From Bacteroides sp. (GTDB taxonomy: Bacteria; Bacteroidota; Bacteroidia; Bacteroidales; Bacteroidaceae), in assembly GCA_015060765.1 (NCBI GenBank), contig SUXW01000012.1, positions 1 through 64,000 of the forward strand: DNA of 64,000 nucleotides, in the 5' to 3' direction. This document shows positions 1-9,761 of this stretch, in pieces (positions within the stretch are counted from its first letter, which is position 1; each line of letters opens with the position of its first letter). The notes under the pieces were generated by a model. That model did not search any database. It saw nothing but the letters and a program-made list of their open reading frames with translations, and was not told where the DNA came from. The translations under genes were made by a program, and so were the position numbers.

Positions 1-93
1 TCCTGGGTTGAGAACAAGTTGAACAACAGACCCAGAAAGAGGCTTGGTTATCTCACACCAAATGAGAAATTTAATTCAATATTAACAAATTAG
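1..93 (+). CDS. IS30-family transposase, C-terminal fragment (truncated by window start)
   Basis: Frame 1 reads SWVENKLNNRPRKRLGYLTPNEKFNSILTN* ; the 'LNNRPRKRLGYLTPNE' motif is typical of the IS30 transposase C-terminus. Confidence 0.85.
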   Translation, partial: SWVENKLNNRPRKRLGYLTPNEKFNSILTN

Positions 94-172
94 AATTCGA
101 TTGCATTTGCAAGTTGAATTCGCCAATGAAAGTGAATGCAGAATAAAGAAAAAAGGGGCAAGAGAAAAGGAT

Positions 173-1096
173 TCAGAGATAACACTTTCCTTGATAACTA
201 CCACGTTCACGCATCCGTTTCTTCACTTTATCAGTAAACTCATGATTCTTCAATCCCCAATCGGGGGCTATAAGCAATTCTTTTGGAGATTGGGAAACAA
301 AACGTTCCAACACCAAGTTGGGACGTAAATGTTCCACATAATCAATAACCAAATCTATGTATTCATCTGCCGTAAACAAATGGAAATCGGATGGTCCTTT
401 TTCGTATTCCATAGCCATACGAGTTCCTTTTATCAATTGCAACTGATGTAATTTCAACGTAGTAAGCGGAAGTTTTGATAAAATCCCAGCCTGTTTCATC
501 AACATTTCCTTAGTTTCTCCCGGTAAGCCAAGAATGATGTGAGCTCCAACACGGATTCCTCTTTCTGCCGTTCGACAAACAGTTTGGACCGCCTGTTCAA
601 ATGTATGTCCTCGATTGATGCGATGTAAAGTTTCATTATCAGTACTTTCAATACCATATTCCACTATAAGAAAAGTACGACGATTCAATTCTTCCAAATA
701 ATCGAGCAACTCCTCGGGCATGCAATCTGGACGAGTACCGATAACAATCCCCACCACATCGGGAACAGTCAATGCTTCTTCGTATTTTCGTTTTAGTTCC
801 TGCAACTCACCATACGTATTGGTATATGCCTGAAAATAAGCCAAGAACCTCATATCAGAATACTTACGAGCAAAAAAACGTTTCCCTTCTTCCAATTGTT
901 CCGTCACAGATTTGTCGGTATGGCAATAAGCCGGGTTAAACGTTTGATTGTTGCAATAGGTACACCCACCATACCCCACCGTACCATCACGATTTGGACA
1001 TGTGAATCCTGCATTCAAAGAAATCTTCTGTACTTTAAATGAAAAATGTTCCGACAAATAAGCAGAAAAGTCATAATATCGCGGAGAAACATCCAT
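173..1096 (-). CDS. TIGR01212/YhcC-like radical SAM protein
   Basis: 307 aa; CPNRDGTVGYGGCTYCNN radical SAM-type Cys cluster, GLPGETKEMLM. Confidence 0.85.
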   Translation of the reverse strand: MDVSPRYYDFSAYLSEHFSFKVQKISLNAGFTCPNRDGTVGYGGCTYCNNQTFNPAYCHTDKSVTEQLEEGKRFFARKYSDMRFLAYFQAYTNTYGELQELKRKYEEALTVPDVVGIVIGTRPDCMPEELLDYLEELNRRTFLIVEYGIESTDNETLHRINRGHTFEQAVQTVCRTAERGIRVGAHIILGLPGETKEMLMKQAGILSKLPLTTLKLHQLQLIKGTRMAMEYEKGPSDFHLFTADEYIDLVIDYVEHLRPNLVLERFVSQSPKELLIAPDWGLKNHEFTDKVKKRMRERGSYQGKCYL

Positions 1097-1159
1097 TATC
1101 CCTAAAACCTAAAAATTATTTATATCAATGCAAAGATAGACAAATCCAAACAAAATCCA

Positions 1160-1167
1160 TATCTTTG
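1160..1167 (+). promoter_or_regulatory. Bacteroidetes-type -7 box (TATCTTTG) upstream of the S9 peptidase gene
   Basis: TATCTTTGCC about 35 bp before the ATG; matches the TAnnTTTG consensus. Confidence 0.5.
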
Positions 1168-1201
1168 CCTTCTGTTAAATCAAAGCAATTCCCATAAAAT
1201 T

Positions 1202-3403
1202 ATGAAGAAAGCAAGTATACTCCTCATCTTATGTATGGTTTGCTTGTTGGGACAAGCCCAACAAGTGACACTGAATGATGTTGCCCGCAGCGTCTATCGT
1301 ACCGAAGGTATTCAAGGCATCAAACCCATGATGGATGGTGAACATTACACACGCATCAGTCCTGATGGAAAGAAAATTGTTAAGTATTCATTCAAAACCG
1401 GCAAAGAAGTCGGTACCGTATTCGATGTTGAGACTGCACGCAACCATACACTCCGTTCATTCGACAATTACATCATGTCACCTGACGAAAGCAAGATTCT
1501 CATCCAAACGGAGACCAAGCCTATTTACCGTCGTTCTTTTACTGCGGTCTATTATATTTATAACGTGAGAAACAATACATTGGAACCGTTGTCAGAAAAT
1601 GGTCCTCAACAAGTTCCCTTGTTCTCACCGGATGGCAACCAAATTGCTTTTGTACGAGACAATAACCTCTATTTGGTAAAACTCCTTTTTGGGAACAGCG
1701 AATCGCAAGTAACCAAAGATGGTAAATTCAATGAAGTATTGAACGGTATTCCCGATTGGGTATATGAAGAAGAATTCGGTTTCAACCGCGCTTTTGACTT
1801 TAGTGCCGACAGTCAGATGCTGGCTTACATCCGTTTTGACGAGAGTCAGGTCCCCATGTACTCTTTCCCTTGGTACAAAGGGATGAAACCAGCTCTCAAC
1901 CAATACGAAATCTATCCCGGTAAATATGAATATAAATATCCAATGCCCGGAATTGACAATTCAAAAGTAACAGTACACACATTCGACATCAAATCGAGAG
2001 TAACTCGTAAGATGGACCTTCCGCTCGATATCGATGGATACATTCCCCGAATTAAGTTTACCGACAATCCGGAAGCATTGGCCATCATGACCCTAAATCG
2101 CCATCAAAACCGTTTTGACCTCTATCTGGCTAATCCGAGAAGTACGCTTTGTAAACTCATTATTCGCGATGAAGCAGAACAATATATCAAAGAAACAGCC
2201 TACGCCAACATTCAATTCTACCCCAATCACATCGTCATGATGAGCGAACGGGATGGATTCAACCATTTGTATTTATATACCGCAGGCGGCAATTTGGTTA
2301 AACAGATTACCCAAGGTAAATACGAAGTAAAAGATTTTTTAGGATGGGATGAAAAGAACAATGTATTCTATTACGAAAGCAACGAAGAGAGTCCACTCCG
2401 CTCCGCCATCTACAAAATAGACAACAAAGGAAAGAAAACCAAGTTGTCAACCCGTGAAGGTACCAATAATGCTATTTTCAGTAAAAATCAAAAATATTAC
2501 ATCAATACCTTTTCAAACATTACCACTCCTCCTGTCATTACTTTGAACGACAATACAGGCAAGGTGCTTACTACTTTAGTCGACAATAAAGCATTGATTA
2601 AAAAAGTAGCCTCCCTGAATATGCCCTCTAAAGAACTATTCACTTTTACAACGACCGATGGAGTGGAATTGAATGGATGGATGATGAAACCAATTAATTT
2701 CGATGCTAATAAAAAGTATCCCGTCATCCTTCACCAATACAGTGGTCCCGGTTCTCAAGAAGTGCTCGACACTTGGCGCATTGGAGCACGGAATGACGGC
2801 GGCATGTTCGAAGCCTATATGGCCAGTCAAGGATTCATCATGGTATGCGTAGACGGTCGAGGTACAGGTGGACGAGGAAGTGACTTTGAGAAATGCACAT
2901 ACATGAGTATCGGTGTCAAAGAAGCGCGCGACCAAGTAGAGACAGCCCTTTATTTAAGCAAATTGCCGTATGTAGACAATCAGAACATAGGTATATGGGG
3001 ATGGAGTTATGGAGGATATAATACATTGATGGCCATGAGTGAAGGAACTCCAGTATTCAAAGCAGGTGTTGCCATTGCTGCACCTACCGACTGGCGTTTT
3101 TATGATTCTGTTTATACAGAACGATTCATGCGAACCCCGAAAGAAAATATGGAAGGCTATAACGCTTCATCCGCCATACATCGCGTCGACAAGTTGCACG
3201 GTGAATTGCTTTTGATCCATGGTACAGCCGACGACAATGTACATCTTCGCAATGCATCCGAATACAGTGAAGCTTTAGTACAAGCCGACAAACAATTTGA
3301 CATGCATATCTATACCAACCGCAATCACGGTATACGAGGAGGCAATACGACCAAACATTTACTGACAAGAGTAACCAATTTTTTCATTGAACATTTGAAA
3401 TAA
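1202..3403 (+). CDS. S9 family peptidase (dipeptidyl peptidase IV-like), secreted
   Basis: 733 aa; signal peptide; DPPIV beta-propeller N-terminus; catalytic GWSYGGY, DDNVH and NRNHGI motifs. Confidence 0.93.
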   Translation: MKKASILLILCMVCLLGQAQQVTLNDVARSVYRTEGIQGIKPMMDGEHYTRISPDGKKIVKYSFKTGKEVGTVFDVETARNHTLRSFDNYIMSPDESKILIQTETKPIYRRSFTAVYYIYNVRNNTLEPLSENGPQQVPLFSPDGNQIAFVRDNNLYLVKLLFGNSESQVTKDGKFNEVLNGIPDWVYEEEFGFNRAFDFSADSQMLAYIRFDESQVPMYSFPWYKGMKPALNQYEIYPGKYEYKYPMPGIDNSKVTVHTFDIKSRVTRKMDLPLDIDGYIPRIKFTDNPEALAIMTLNRHQNRFDLYLANPRSTLCKLIIRDEAEQYIKETAYANIQFYPNHIVMMSERDGFNHLYLYTAGGNLVKQITQGKYEVKDFLGWDEKNNVFYYESNEESPLRSAIYKIDNKGKKTKLSTREGTNNAIFSKNQKYYINTFSNITTPPVITLNDNTGKVLTTLVDNKALIKKVASLNMPSKELFTFTTTDGVELNGWMMKPINFDANKKYPVILHQYSGPGSQEVLDTWRIGARNDGGMFEAYMASQGFIMVCVDGRGTGGRGSDFEKCTYMSIGVKEARDQVETALYLSKLPYVDNQNIGIWGWSYGGYNTLMAMSEGTPVFKAGVAIAAPTDWRFYDSVYTERFMRTPKENMEGYNASSAIHRVDKLHGELLLIHGTADDNVHLRNASEYSEALVQADKQFDMHIYTNRNHGIRGGNTTKHLLTRVTNFFIEHLK

Positions 3404-3409
3404 TCATAC

Positions 3410-3447
3410 AGTGTCATTCCGAGGAAACGAAGGATGACACTTTTTTC
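3410..3447 (+). terminator. Rho-independent-type terminator after the S9 peptidase gene
   Basis: agtgtcattcc...ggatgacact followed by TTTTT. Confidence 0.6.
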
Positions 3448-3513
3448 TTAAGTCTATGAACAATCTTGCAATCTACTTGTTGACACTATATATTGCAAGA
3501 TAGATTAATAGAT

Positions 3514-3948
3514 ATGAAAAGTCCCGATTTTACACCCAGTGAAAGTATGCCTATCATTAGAATTGCTCCAATCTGTAATGGTAAAGTCTATGTAATTCCC
3601 CACTCTGTTTCTCCAAAGATGGATATTCCATTCATGGAACAGACTGATATTGTCCCCGCAAAAGCGTCCAACAAATTGGCCAGACAACTCATGAAGAAAT
3701 ACGCTTCACAGATCAGTACCAGTGAACAACCGCGTTTCTGTGTTAGATACAATTCACCTGTCCATAAGGGTGAATCCATATATCTTTATATTCTTCCTTT
3801 AAAAAACGAAAAAGAGATTCATTTTGAGAACGGAGAATTCATTATTGCAGATGACATCACTACAGATGCCACTTTATACAGTCATTACTTACAAAAAGAA
3901 AGCGACCTACTCAGTATGGCCGCTGAACTATGGAACGATTATTTATAA
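3514..3948 (+). CDS. hypothetical protein
   Basis: ATG at 3514 (ORF track extends to an upstream TTG); about 144 aa; no family recognised. Confidence 0.6.
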   Translation: MKSPDFTPSESMPIIRIAPICNGKVYVIPHSVSPKMDIPFMEQTDIVPAKASNKLARQLMKKYASQISTSEQPRFCVRYNSPVHKGESIYLYILPLKNEKEIHFENGEFIIADDITTDATLYSHYLQKESDLLSMAAELWNDYL

Positions 3949-4643
3949 ATCAAGAAAATACAAGGAATCTTAGACAAATCCGGGAGTTTGCCCTGCCATT
4001 CCTTTACCGTTTTGGTCTTAATGAACTCACCTTCGCACGTAATGTTTGCTGCAATACAAAGTTTGGTCTGCGGCCGACAATTCTTCAATATGTCTTCCAT
4101 CATCTTGTTATTGCGATAAGGTGTTTCAATAAACAATTGGGTTTGGTCCTCTGTATACACCCGTTGTTCCAGCATCTTAATGCGTTTGGCCCGTTCACCC
4201 GGTTCTATCGGTAAATAGCCATGAAAAGCAAAACTTTGTCCATTAAATCCAGACCCCATCACCGAAAGTATAATGGAAGAAGGTCCCACTAAAGGTACCA
4301 CCTTAAGATTCCGTCGCTGAGCTATAGCCACAACATCAGCACCAGGATCGGCAACAGCCGGACATCCGGCTTCAGATATAACCCCCATAGATTCTCCTGC
4401 TATCAAAGGTTTCAGATAACCCGATATTTCTTCGGGAGATGTATGTTTGTTCAAGACATAAAAAGTCAAGGTATCAATATCGATACTTTTTTCCACTTTT
4501 TTCAAGAAACGCCGGGCCGACCGTATATCTTCTACTATAAAATGTTTGATGCCCAATATAATTTCTTTATTATAGGCAGGTAAGACTTTTTCGATGGATG
4601 TATCACCAAGAGTAACAGGCAGCAGATAAAGAGCTGTTTCCAT
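3939..4643 (-). CDS. SAM-dependent methyltransferase, tetrapyrrole methylase/RsmI-like
   Basis: 234 aa; GVISEAGCPAVADPGADVVAIAQRR and VPLVGPSSIILSVMGSGFNGQSFAFHGYLP motifs. Confidence 0.88.
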   Translation of the reverse strand: METALYLLPVTLGDTSIEKVLPAYNKEIILGIKHFIVEDIRSARRFLKKVEKSIDIDTLTFYVLNKHTSPEEISGYLKPLIAGESMGVISEAGCPAVADPGADVVAIAQRRNLKVVPLVGPSSIILSVMGSGFNGQSFAFHGYLPIEPGERAKRIKMLEQRVYTEDQTQLFIETPYRNNKMMEDILKNCRPQTKLCIAANITCEGEFIKTKTVKEWQGKLPDLSKIPCIFLIYK

Positions 4644-4914
4644 AATTCAAATATTTGCAAATTTCGAAGAGCAAAGATACAAAATATTTAAGAATTGTTT
4701 CTTTTACCCATACACTTTCGATTAAATCGTGCTATTTTGAACAATTATTACTAAAAAGTGTCATTTTTGCCCATCCTTATAACAAAAATTCTACTTTATC
4801 TGTCAATTACTCCACATTGTTATAATTCCTTTGGAATATATTTGCAATCGAATTAAGAGGTTTTTTCATAATATTTATTTAAGGTTAGAATTAGGTTAAA
4901 TGATTATTACTATC

Positions 4915-4946
4915 CCCGTAAAAAGCCCGTGAGGGTATTTTACGGG
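4915..4946 (+). other. stem-loop in the 5' leader of a GH28 gene
   Basis: cccgtaaaa...ttttacggg inverted repeat downstream of a TATATTTGC -7-like box (about 4838-4846). Confidence 0.4.
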
Positions 4947-5010
4947 TTGGTAATAAAAAATCTTTTGATTCGACGACGAATACCGATTATTAATTCCAAA
5001 CAGATATACT

Positions 5011-6627
5011 ATGATCAAAACATTCAAGAATGTAGGTTTATTCCTATTGGGCGTAACTACATTTACTTTGGCAGGATGTTGCAATCAGGTTTCCACACAA
5101 CCAGCAGAAGAATTGATTGACCCTGCCATTTATTCATCACTTCCATTCCAAATGGAGCAAGTACAGCAACCATCTTTCCCTGATTATTCTGTCAGCATCG
5201 TAGAATTCGGTGCCGTTGCAGATGGAAAGACATTAAATACCAAGGCTATCAATGACGCCATCAAGCATGTCAACGAAAAAGGCGGTGGCAAAGTTATCAT
5301 CCCAGCCGGTCTTTGGATTACAGGTCCTATCGAAATTTTAAGTAATGTCAATCTTTATACTGAAAAAAACTCTTTAGTACTTTTCAGTGCCGACCACTCT
5401 TTATATCCTATTATTAATACATCATTCGAAGGTTTGAACACCACTCGTTGTACTTCTCCATTGTGGTCTAAAGGAGCAGAAAACATAGCCATTACTGGTT
5501 ATGGTACATTCGATGGAAACGGTGATACTTGGCGTCCAACCAAGAAAGAAAAGCTCACCGAAAACCAATGGAAAAAATTGGTTGCATCAGGTGGTGTGGT
5601 GGATGAAGCCGGCCGTATTTGGTACCCCAGCAAGGCTGCTTTGGAAGGTTCCATCTTGTCTAAAGGTAACTTCAATGTTCCTCGTGGTGTAGAAACTCAA
5701 GAAGATTGGGAATATTTCCGCGACTGGTTGCGCCCTGTCTTGTTGAGCTTCATCAAGTGTAACAAAGTATTGTTGGAAGGTGTTACATTCAAGAACTCTC
5801 CGGCATGGTGTCTTCACCCATTGTCTTGTAACGACATCACTATCAACAAAGTTACCGTATCCAACCCATGGTATTCACAAAACGGCGATGCCCTTGACCT
5901 GGAATCCTGTAACCGTGCACTCATCATAAACAACTCGTTTGATGCTGGTGATGATGGTATCTGTATCAAGTCGGGTAAAGATAAGGACGGACGCGAACGC
6001 GGTGAACCTTGCCAGAATGTCATCGTTAAAAACAACGTTGTATTACATGGCCATGGCGGTTTCGTAGTAGGTAGCGAAATGTCAGGTGGTGTGAAGAACA
6101 TCTATGTAGACAATTGTACTTTCATGGGAACCGACGTCGGTCTTCGTTTCAAGAGTACTCGTGGTCGTGGTGGTGTAGTGGAAAATATCCATATCAGTAA
6201 CATCAACATGATAAACATTCCGAACGAAGCCTTGATCTTCAACCTCTTCTATGGCGGTAAGGGTCCGGGCGAAGCCGGTTATGATGACAACAAGGGCGCT
6301 GAAATAGTACCTCCTGTTACAGAAGAAACTCCTTGTTTCAAGGATATCTATATCAAGAATGTAACTTGTAATGGTGCCGGTAGAGCCGTATACTTCAACG
6401 GTCTTCCTGAAATGCGCATCACCAACATCAATATGGAAAACATGAACGTAACCAATGCCGGTCGCGGTATCGAACTCAGCCAAGCCGACGGTGTTACCAT
6501 CAACAACGTAAAAGTTTCCCTCAAAGGTGAAGGCAAGAATCTGAAGATGCAAAACGTAGCCAATGTTACCATCAACGGACAGAAATATGAAAATGTAGAT
6601 GAAAAAATTCAAGAATTGAACTTTTAA
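5011..6627 (+). CDS. glycoside hydrolase family 28 (polygalacturonase-like) lipoprotein
   Basis: 538 aa; lipobox FTLAGCC; NGDALDLESC, DAGDDGICIKSG, GHGGFVVGSEMSGG, RFKSTRGRGG GH28 motifs. Confidence 0.93.
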   Translation: MIKTFKNVGLFLLGVTTFTLAGCCNQVSTQPAEELIDPAIYSSLPFQMEQVQQPSFPDYSVSIVEFGAVADGKTLNTKAINDAIKHVNEKGGGKVIIPAGLWITGPIEILSNVNLYTEKNSLVLFSADHSLYPIINTSFEGLNTTRCTSPLWSKGAENIAITGYGTFDGNGDTWRPTKKEKLTENQWKKLVASGGVVDEAGRIWYPSKAALEGSILSKGNFNVPRGVETQEDWEYFRDWLRPVLLSFIKCNKVLLEGVTFKNSPAWCLHPLSCNDITINKVTVSNPWYSQNGDALDLESCNRALIINNSFDAGDDGICIKSGKDKDGRERGEPCQNVIVKNNVVLHGHGGFVVGSEMSGGVKNIYVDNCTFMGTDVGLRFKSTRGRGGVVENIHISNINMINIPNEALIFNLFYGGKGPGEAGYDDNKGAEIVPPVTEETPCFKDIYIKNVTCNGAGRAVYFNGLPEMRITNINMENMNVTNAGRGIELSQADGVTINNVKVSLKGEGKNLKMQNVANVTINGQKYENVDEKIQELNF

Positions 6628-6637
6628 TCTTACCTTT

Positions 6638-6690
6638 GTTACTCCAAATTACAGCATAGATTATTATCCTTTGCTGTAATTTGGAGTAAC
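6638..6690. other. 18-bp perfect inverted repeat (terminator or regulatory hairpin)
   Basis: gttactccaaattacagc - 17 nt - gctgtaatttggagtaac between the GH28 and DUF4861 genes; no U-tract. Confidence 0.55.
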
Positions 6691-6709
6691 CATTTTAATA
6701 TTTTAAGCC

Positions 6710-7924
6710 ATGAAAAAACACTTACTCCTCTCTTTGATTCTCTGTATGGGAATCTCTATTCACGCCCAAAATGCAGAGAAAATTATTCAAGTAACCATCA
6801 ACAACGATTGGAAAGAAAGCAAGGTCGACGAGCCCATTGTTATTGATTTAAACGAGTTGGGACTCGACTTTACTGTCAAATCAGCTATTGTATGGAATGG
6901 TAATCAAGAAATACCATCTCAATTGGACGATATGAACGGCGATGCTCGCGCCGACGAATTGGCATTACTCGTTGATATGCCAGCCAAGTCATCCAAAGAC
7001 TTGCGCATAGTCCTGTCATCAGCCAAGAGCGACAAACAATACCCAGCACGTACCTATGCACAGATGATGGCATACGGACATAACAACAAATTGGCATACA
7101 TCTCTGGATTTTCCGCTCCAGGTACCGAAAACGTATATAGCTTTGTATATCACCACGGACCAGCTTTCGAAAGTGAATTGGTAGGTTATCGCATCTACTT
7201 CAACGAGAAGCAGACCGTCGATCCTTATAGCAAAGTACACAAGCGTCTAGAAATCAAAGAAACCCGTTTCTATCCTACTAAAGATCAATTGGCTGCAGGC
7301 TATGGAGACGATGCCTTGAAGGTATACAACAGTGGTGGTGTAGGTGCCTTGAAAGGTTGGGATGGTAAAGAAACCATGCACATCAAACCCGTTTTGAACC
7401 GTACCGAACGTGTTATTGCTTCAGGTCCTGTACGCGCCATTGTAGAAGTAGAAGTGCTTGCTTGGGAATATCAAGGCAAGGAACTCAACATGATCAACCG
7501 TTACACCCTTTATGGTGGTCACCGTGATATCCAAGTAGATGCATTATTCGATCGTCCATTGGACAAAGAAACCTTTGCAGCCGGGGTACAGATTTTGAAA
7601 GAAGGCGACCACATGACCGACCACGACGGATTGTTGGGTAGCTGGGGAACCGATTGGCCTGTAAACGATACCGTTTATCACAAGAAAGAAACGACAGGTA
7701 TGGGGACCTTCATACCCAAGGCTATCCGCGTAAAAGAAACTGAAGATACTTCGAACTATCTGTATACCATCCAAGCACCAGGCAAGCAAGGCATCCGTTA
7801 CTATACTACTTTCACCTCTATGAAGGAAAGTTTCGGCTACAAAGGAATGAAGGAATGGTTTGCTTATCTGAAGGACTGGAAGAAAGTGTTGGAACACCCT
7901 TGTAAAGTAACTATCAAGAAATAA
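6710..7924 (+). CDS. DUF4861 family secreted protein
   Basis: 404 aa; signal peptide; KRLEIKETRFYP...DHDGLLGSWGTDWPVNDTVYHKKETTGMGTFIP pattern of DUF4861 proteins in pectin loci. Confidence 0.75.
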   Translation: MKKHLLLSLILCMGISIHAQNAEKIIQVTINNDWKESKVDEPIVIDLNELGLDFTVKSAIVWNGNQEIPSQLDDMNGDARADELALLVDMPAKSSKDLRIVLSSAKSDKQYPARTYAQMMAYGHNNKLAYISGFSAPGTENVYSFVYHHGPAFESELVGYRIYFNEKQTVDPYSKVHKRLEIKETRFYPTKDQLAAGYGDDALKVYNSGGVGALKGWDGKETMHIKPVLNRTERVIASGPVRAIVEVEVLAWEYQGKELNMINRYTLYGGHRDIQVDALFDRPLDKETFAAGVQILKEGDHMTDHDGLLGSWGTDWPVNDTVYHKKETTGMGTFIPKAIRVKETEDTSNYLYTIQAPGKQGIRYYTTFTSMKESFGYKGMKEWFAYLKDWKKVLEHPCKVTIKK

Positions 7925-7938
7925 AAACGAATAAGCAT

Positions 7939-9600
7939 ATGAAAAAAATAATGACTCTCTGCCTGTTGGGTGCAAGCTTTCTAACAGGAATTGCACAAAA
8001 CAGTGTATCAAAAACTTGGGTACCCGATTTAGGAAACGGAACCTACAAGAATCCGGTATTGTATGCCGATTATTCCGATCCGGACATTTGTCGCGTGGGC
8101 GATGACTATTATATGACTGCCTCCAGCTTCAACTGCTTGCCAGGTCTTCCTATTCTTCACTCCAAGGATTTGGTGAATTGGACCATCATCGGCCATGCAG
8201 TAGCCTCTTCATTGGCTCCTCATAGCAATACCCGTCCACAACATGGTAACCATATCTGGGCACCTTGTATCCGTCACCACAACGGTGAATTCTACATCTA
8301 TTGGGGTGATCCCGACCAAGGTGTATACATGGTAAAGACCAAAGACCCTAGAGGCACTTGGGAAGAACCCGTATTGGTAAAGGCAGCCAAGGGTATCATC
8401 GATACTACTCCTCTTTGGGATGAAGATGGCAAAGTATACTTGGCCCATGCTTATGCGGGTAGCCGTGCCGGTTTGAAGAGTGTGATTGCTGTATGCGAAA
8501 TGAATGCCGAAGGAACCAAGACCATCGGTCCTTCACGCATCATTTTCGACGGTCACGAAGCTCATCAGACATGCGAAGGTCCTAAGTTTTACAAGCGTAA
8601 TGGATACTATTACATCTTCCATCCAGCTGGTGGTGTTCCTACTGGTTGGCAAGTGGTGCTCCGTTCCAAGAATGTATATGGTCCATATGAATGGAAGACT
8701 GTATTGGCACAAGGAAATACTCCAGTCAATGGTCCTCACCAAGGTGGTTGGGTAGATACTCCGGAAGGTGAAGACTGGTTCATGCACTTCCAGGATGTAG
8801 GTGCTGCCGGCCGTTTGGTACACTTGCAACCAGTTAAGTGGGTGAACGATTGGCCTGTTATCGGCATTGACAAGGATGGTGATGGCTGTGGCGAACCTGT
8901 ATTGACTTACCAAAAGCCAAAGACAAGTGCCAAATACCCTATCTGCACTCCACAGGAAAGTGATGAATTCAACACCAACATCCTTGGCTTGCAATGGCAA
9001 TGGCATGGAAACATCAACGAAAAATGGCATTATTGCAATCCAACCGACGGTTACATCCGCCTCTATTCTCATCCGGTTCCTGAAGATTACAAAAGCCTTT
9101 GGGATGTATCCAACTTGCTGATGCAGAAAGTTCCAGCTCCAAGCTTCACTGCTACTACCAAGTTGAAATTCTCGCCCATTGAAAAGTACAAAGGCGAACG
9201 TGCCGGTTTGGTGGTAATGGGTATGGACTATGCTGCCCTGGCCATTGAAAATACAGAAAATGGGTTGGTTCTTTCTCAAGTAGAATGCTTGAAGGCCGAC
9301 AAGGGAAATACTGAAACTGTAAATGAATCGGTTACGCTCAAGAACAACGAAGTATATCTTCGTGCCAAGGTAACCACTACCGGTGAAAAAATCGGCAAGA
9401 GCGAAGGTGGTCACGATTTGGTAGTGAAGTGCCAAATGTACTATAGCACCAACGGTAAGAAGTTCCAGAAATTGGGTAAGGAATTCCAACTCAAAGAAGG
9501 CAAATGGATTGGTGCCAAAGTCGGTATATTCTGTACTCGTCCAGCTATCGTAACCAACGATGGTGGTTGGGCCGATGTAGACTGGTTCCGTATGGAATAA
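7939..9600 (+). CDS. glycoside hydrolase family 43 (beta-xylosidase/arabinofuranosidase-like) with C-terminal beta-sandwich
   Basis: 553 aa; YADYSDPDICRVGDDYYMTASSFNCLPGLPILHSKDLVNW; CEGPKFYKRNGYYYIFHPAGG. Confidence 0.93.
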   Translation: MKKIMTLCLLGASFLTGIAQNSVSKTWVPDLGNGTYKNPVLYADYSDPDICRVGDDYYMTASSFNCLPGLPILHSKDLVNWTIIGHAVASSLAPHSNTRPQHGNHIWAPCIRHHNGEFYIYWGDPDQGVYMVKTKDPRGTWEEPVLVKAAKGIIDTTPLWDEDGKVYLAHAYAGSRAGLKSVIAVCEMNAEGTKTIGPSRIIFDGHEAHQTCEGPKFYKRNGYYYIFHPAGGVPTGWQVVLRSKNVYGPYEWKTVLAQGNTPVNGPHQGGWVDTPEGEDWFMHFQDVGAAGRLVHLQPVKWVNDWPVIGIDKDGDGCGEPVLTYQKPKTSAKYPICTPQESDEFNTNILGLQWQWHGNINEKWHYCNPTDGYIRLYSHPVPEDYKSLWDVSNLLMQKVPAPSFTATTKLKFSPIEKYKGERAGLVVMGMDYAALAIENTENGLVLSQVECLKADKGNTETVNESVTLKNNEVYLRAKVTTTGEKIGKSEGGHDLVVKCQMYYSTNGKKFQKLGKEFQLKEGKWIGAKVGIFCTRPAIVTNDGGWADVDWFRME

Positions 9601-9635
9601 CCTTGTCAGTTGTAAGATTGTAAGTTGTCAATAGG

Positions 9636-9670
9636 AAAGTGCCACTTTACGAAATGTAAAGTGGCACTTT
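9636..9670 (+). terminator. strong hairpin, probable terminator after GH43
   Basis: aaagtgccactttac-gaaat-gtaaagtggcacttt. Confidence 0.6.
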
Positions 9671-9761
9671 ATTCATTCTAATATCTTGTTAAATAGTGTC
9701 ATTCCTCGAACATTCGTTTTCGCGATGTGTTAATCCATCAAAATCATTTAAACAAGATGTT

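Noticed and set aside
8533-9489. 318-aa antisense ORF opposite GH43
   Set aside because: Lies wholly antisense to a clear GH43 coding frame; no recognisable motif; shadow ORF.
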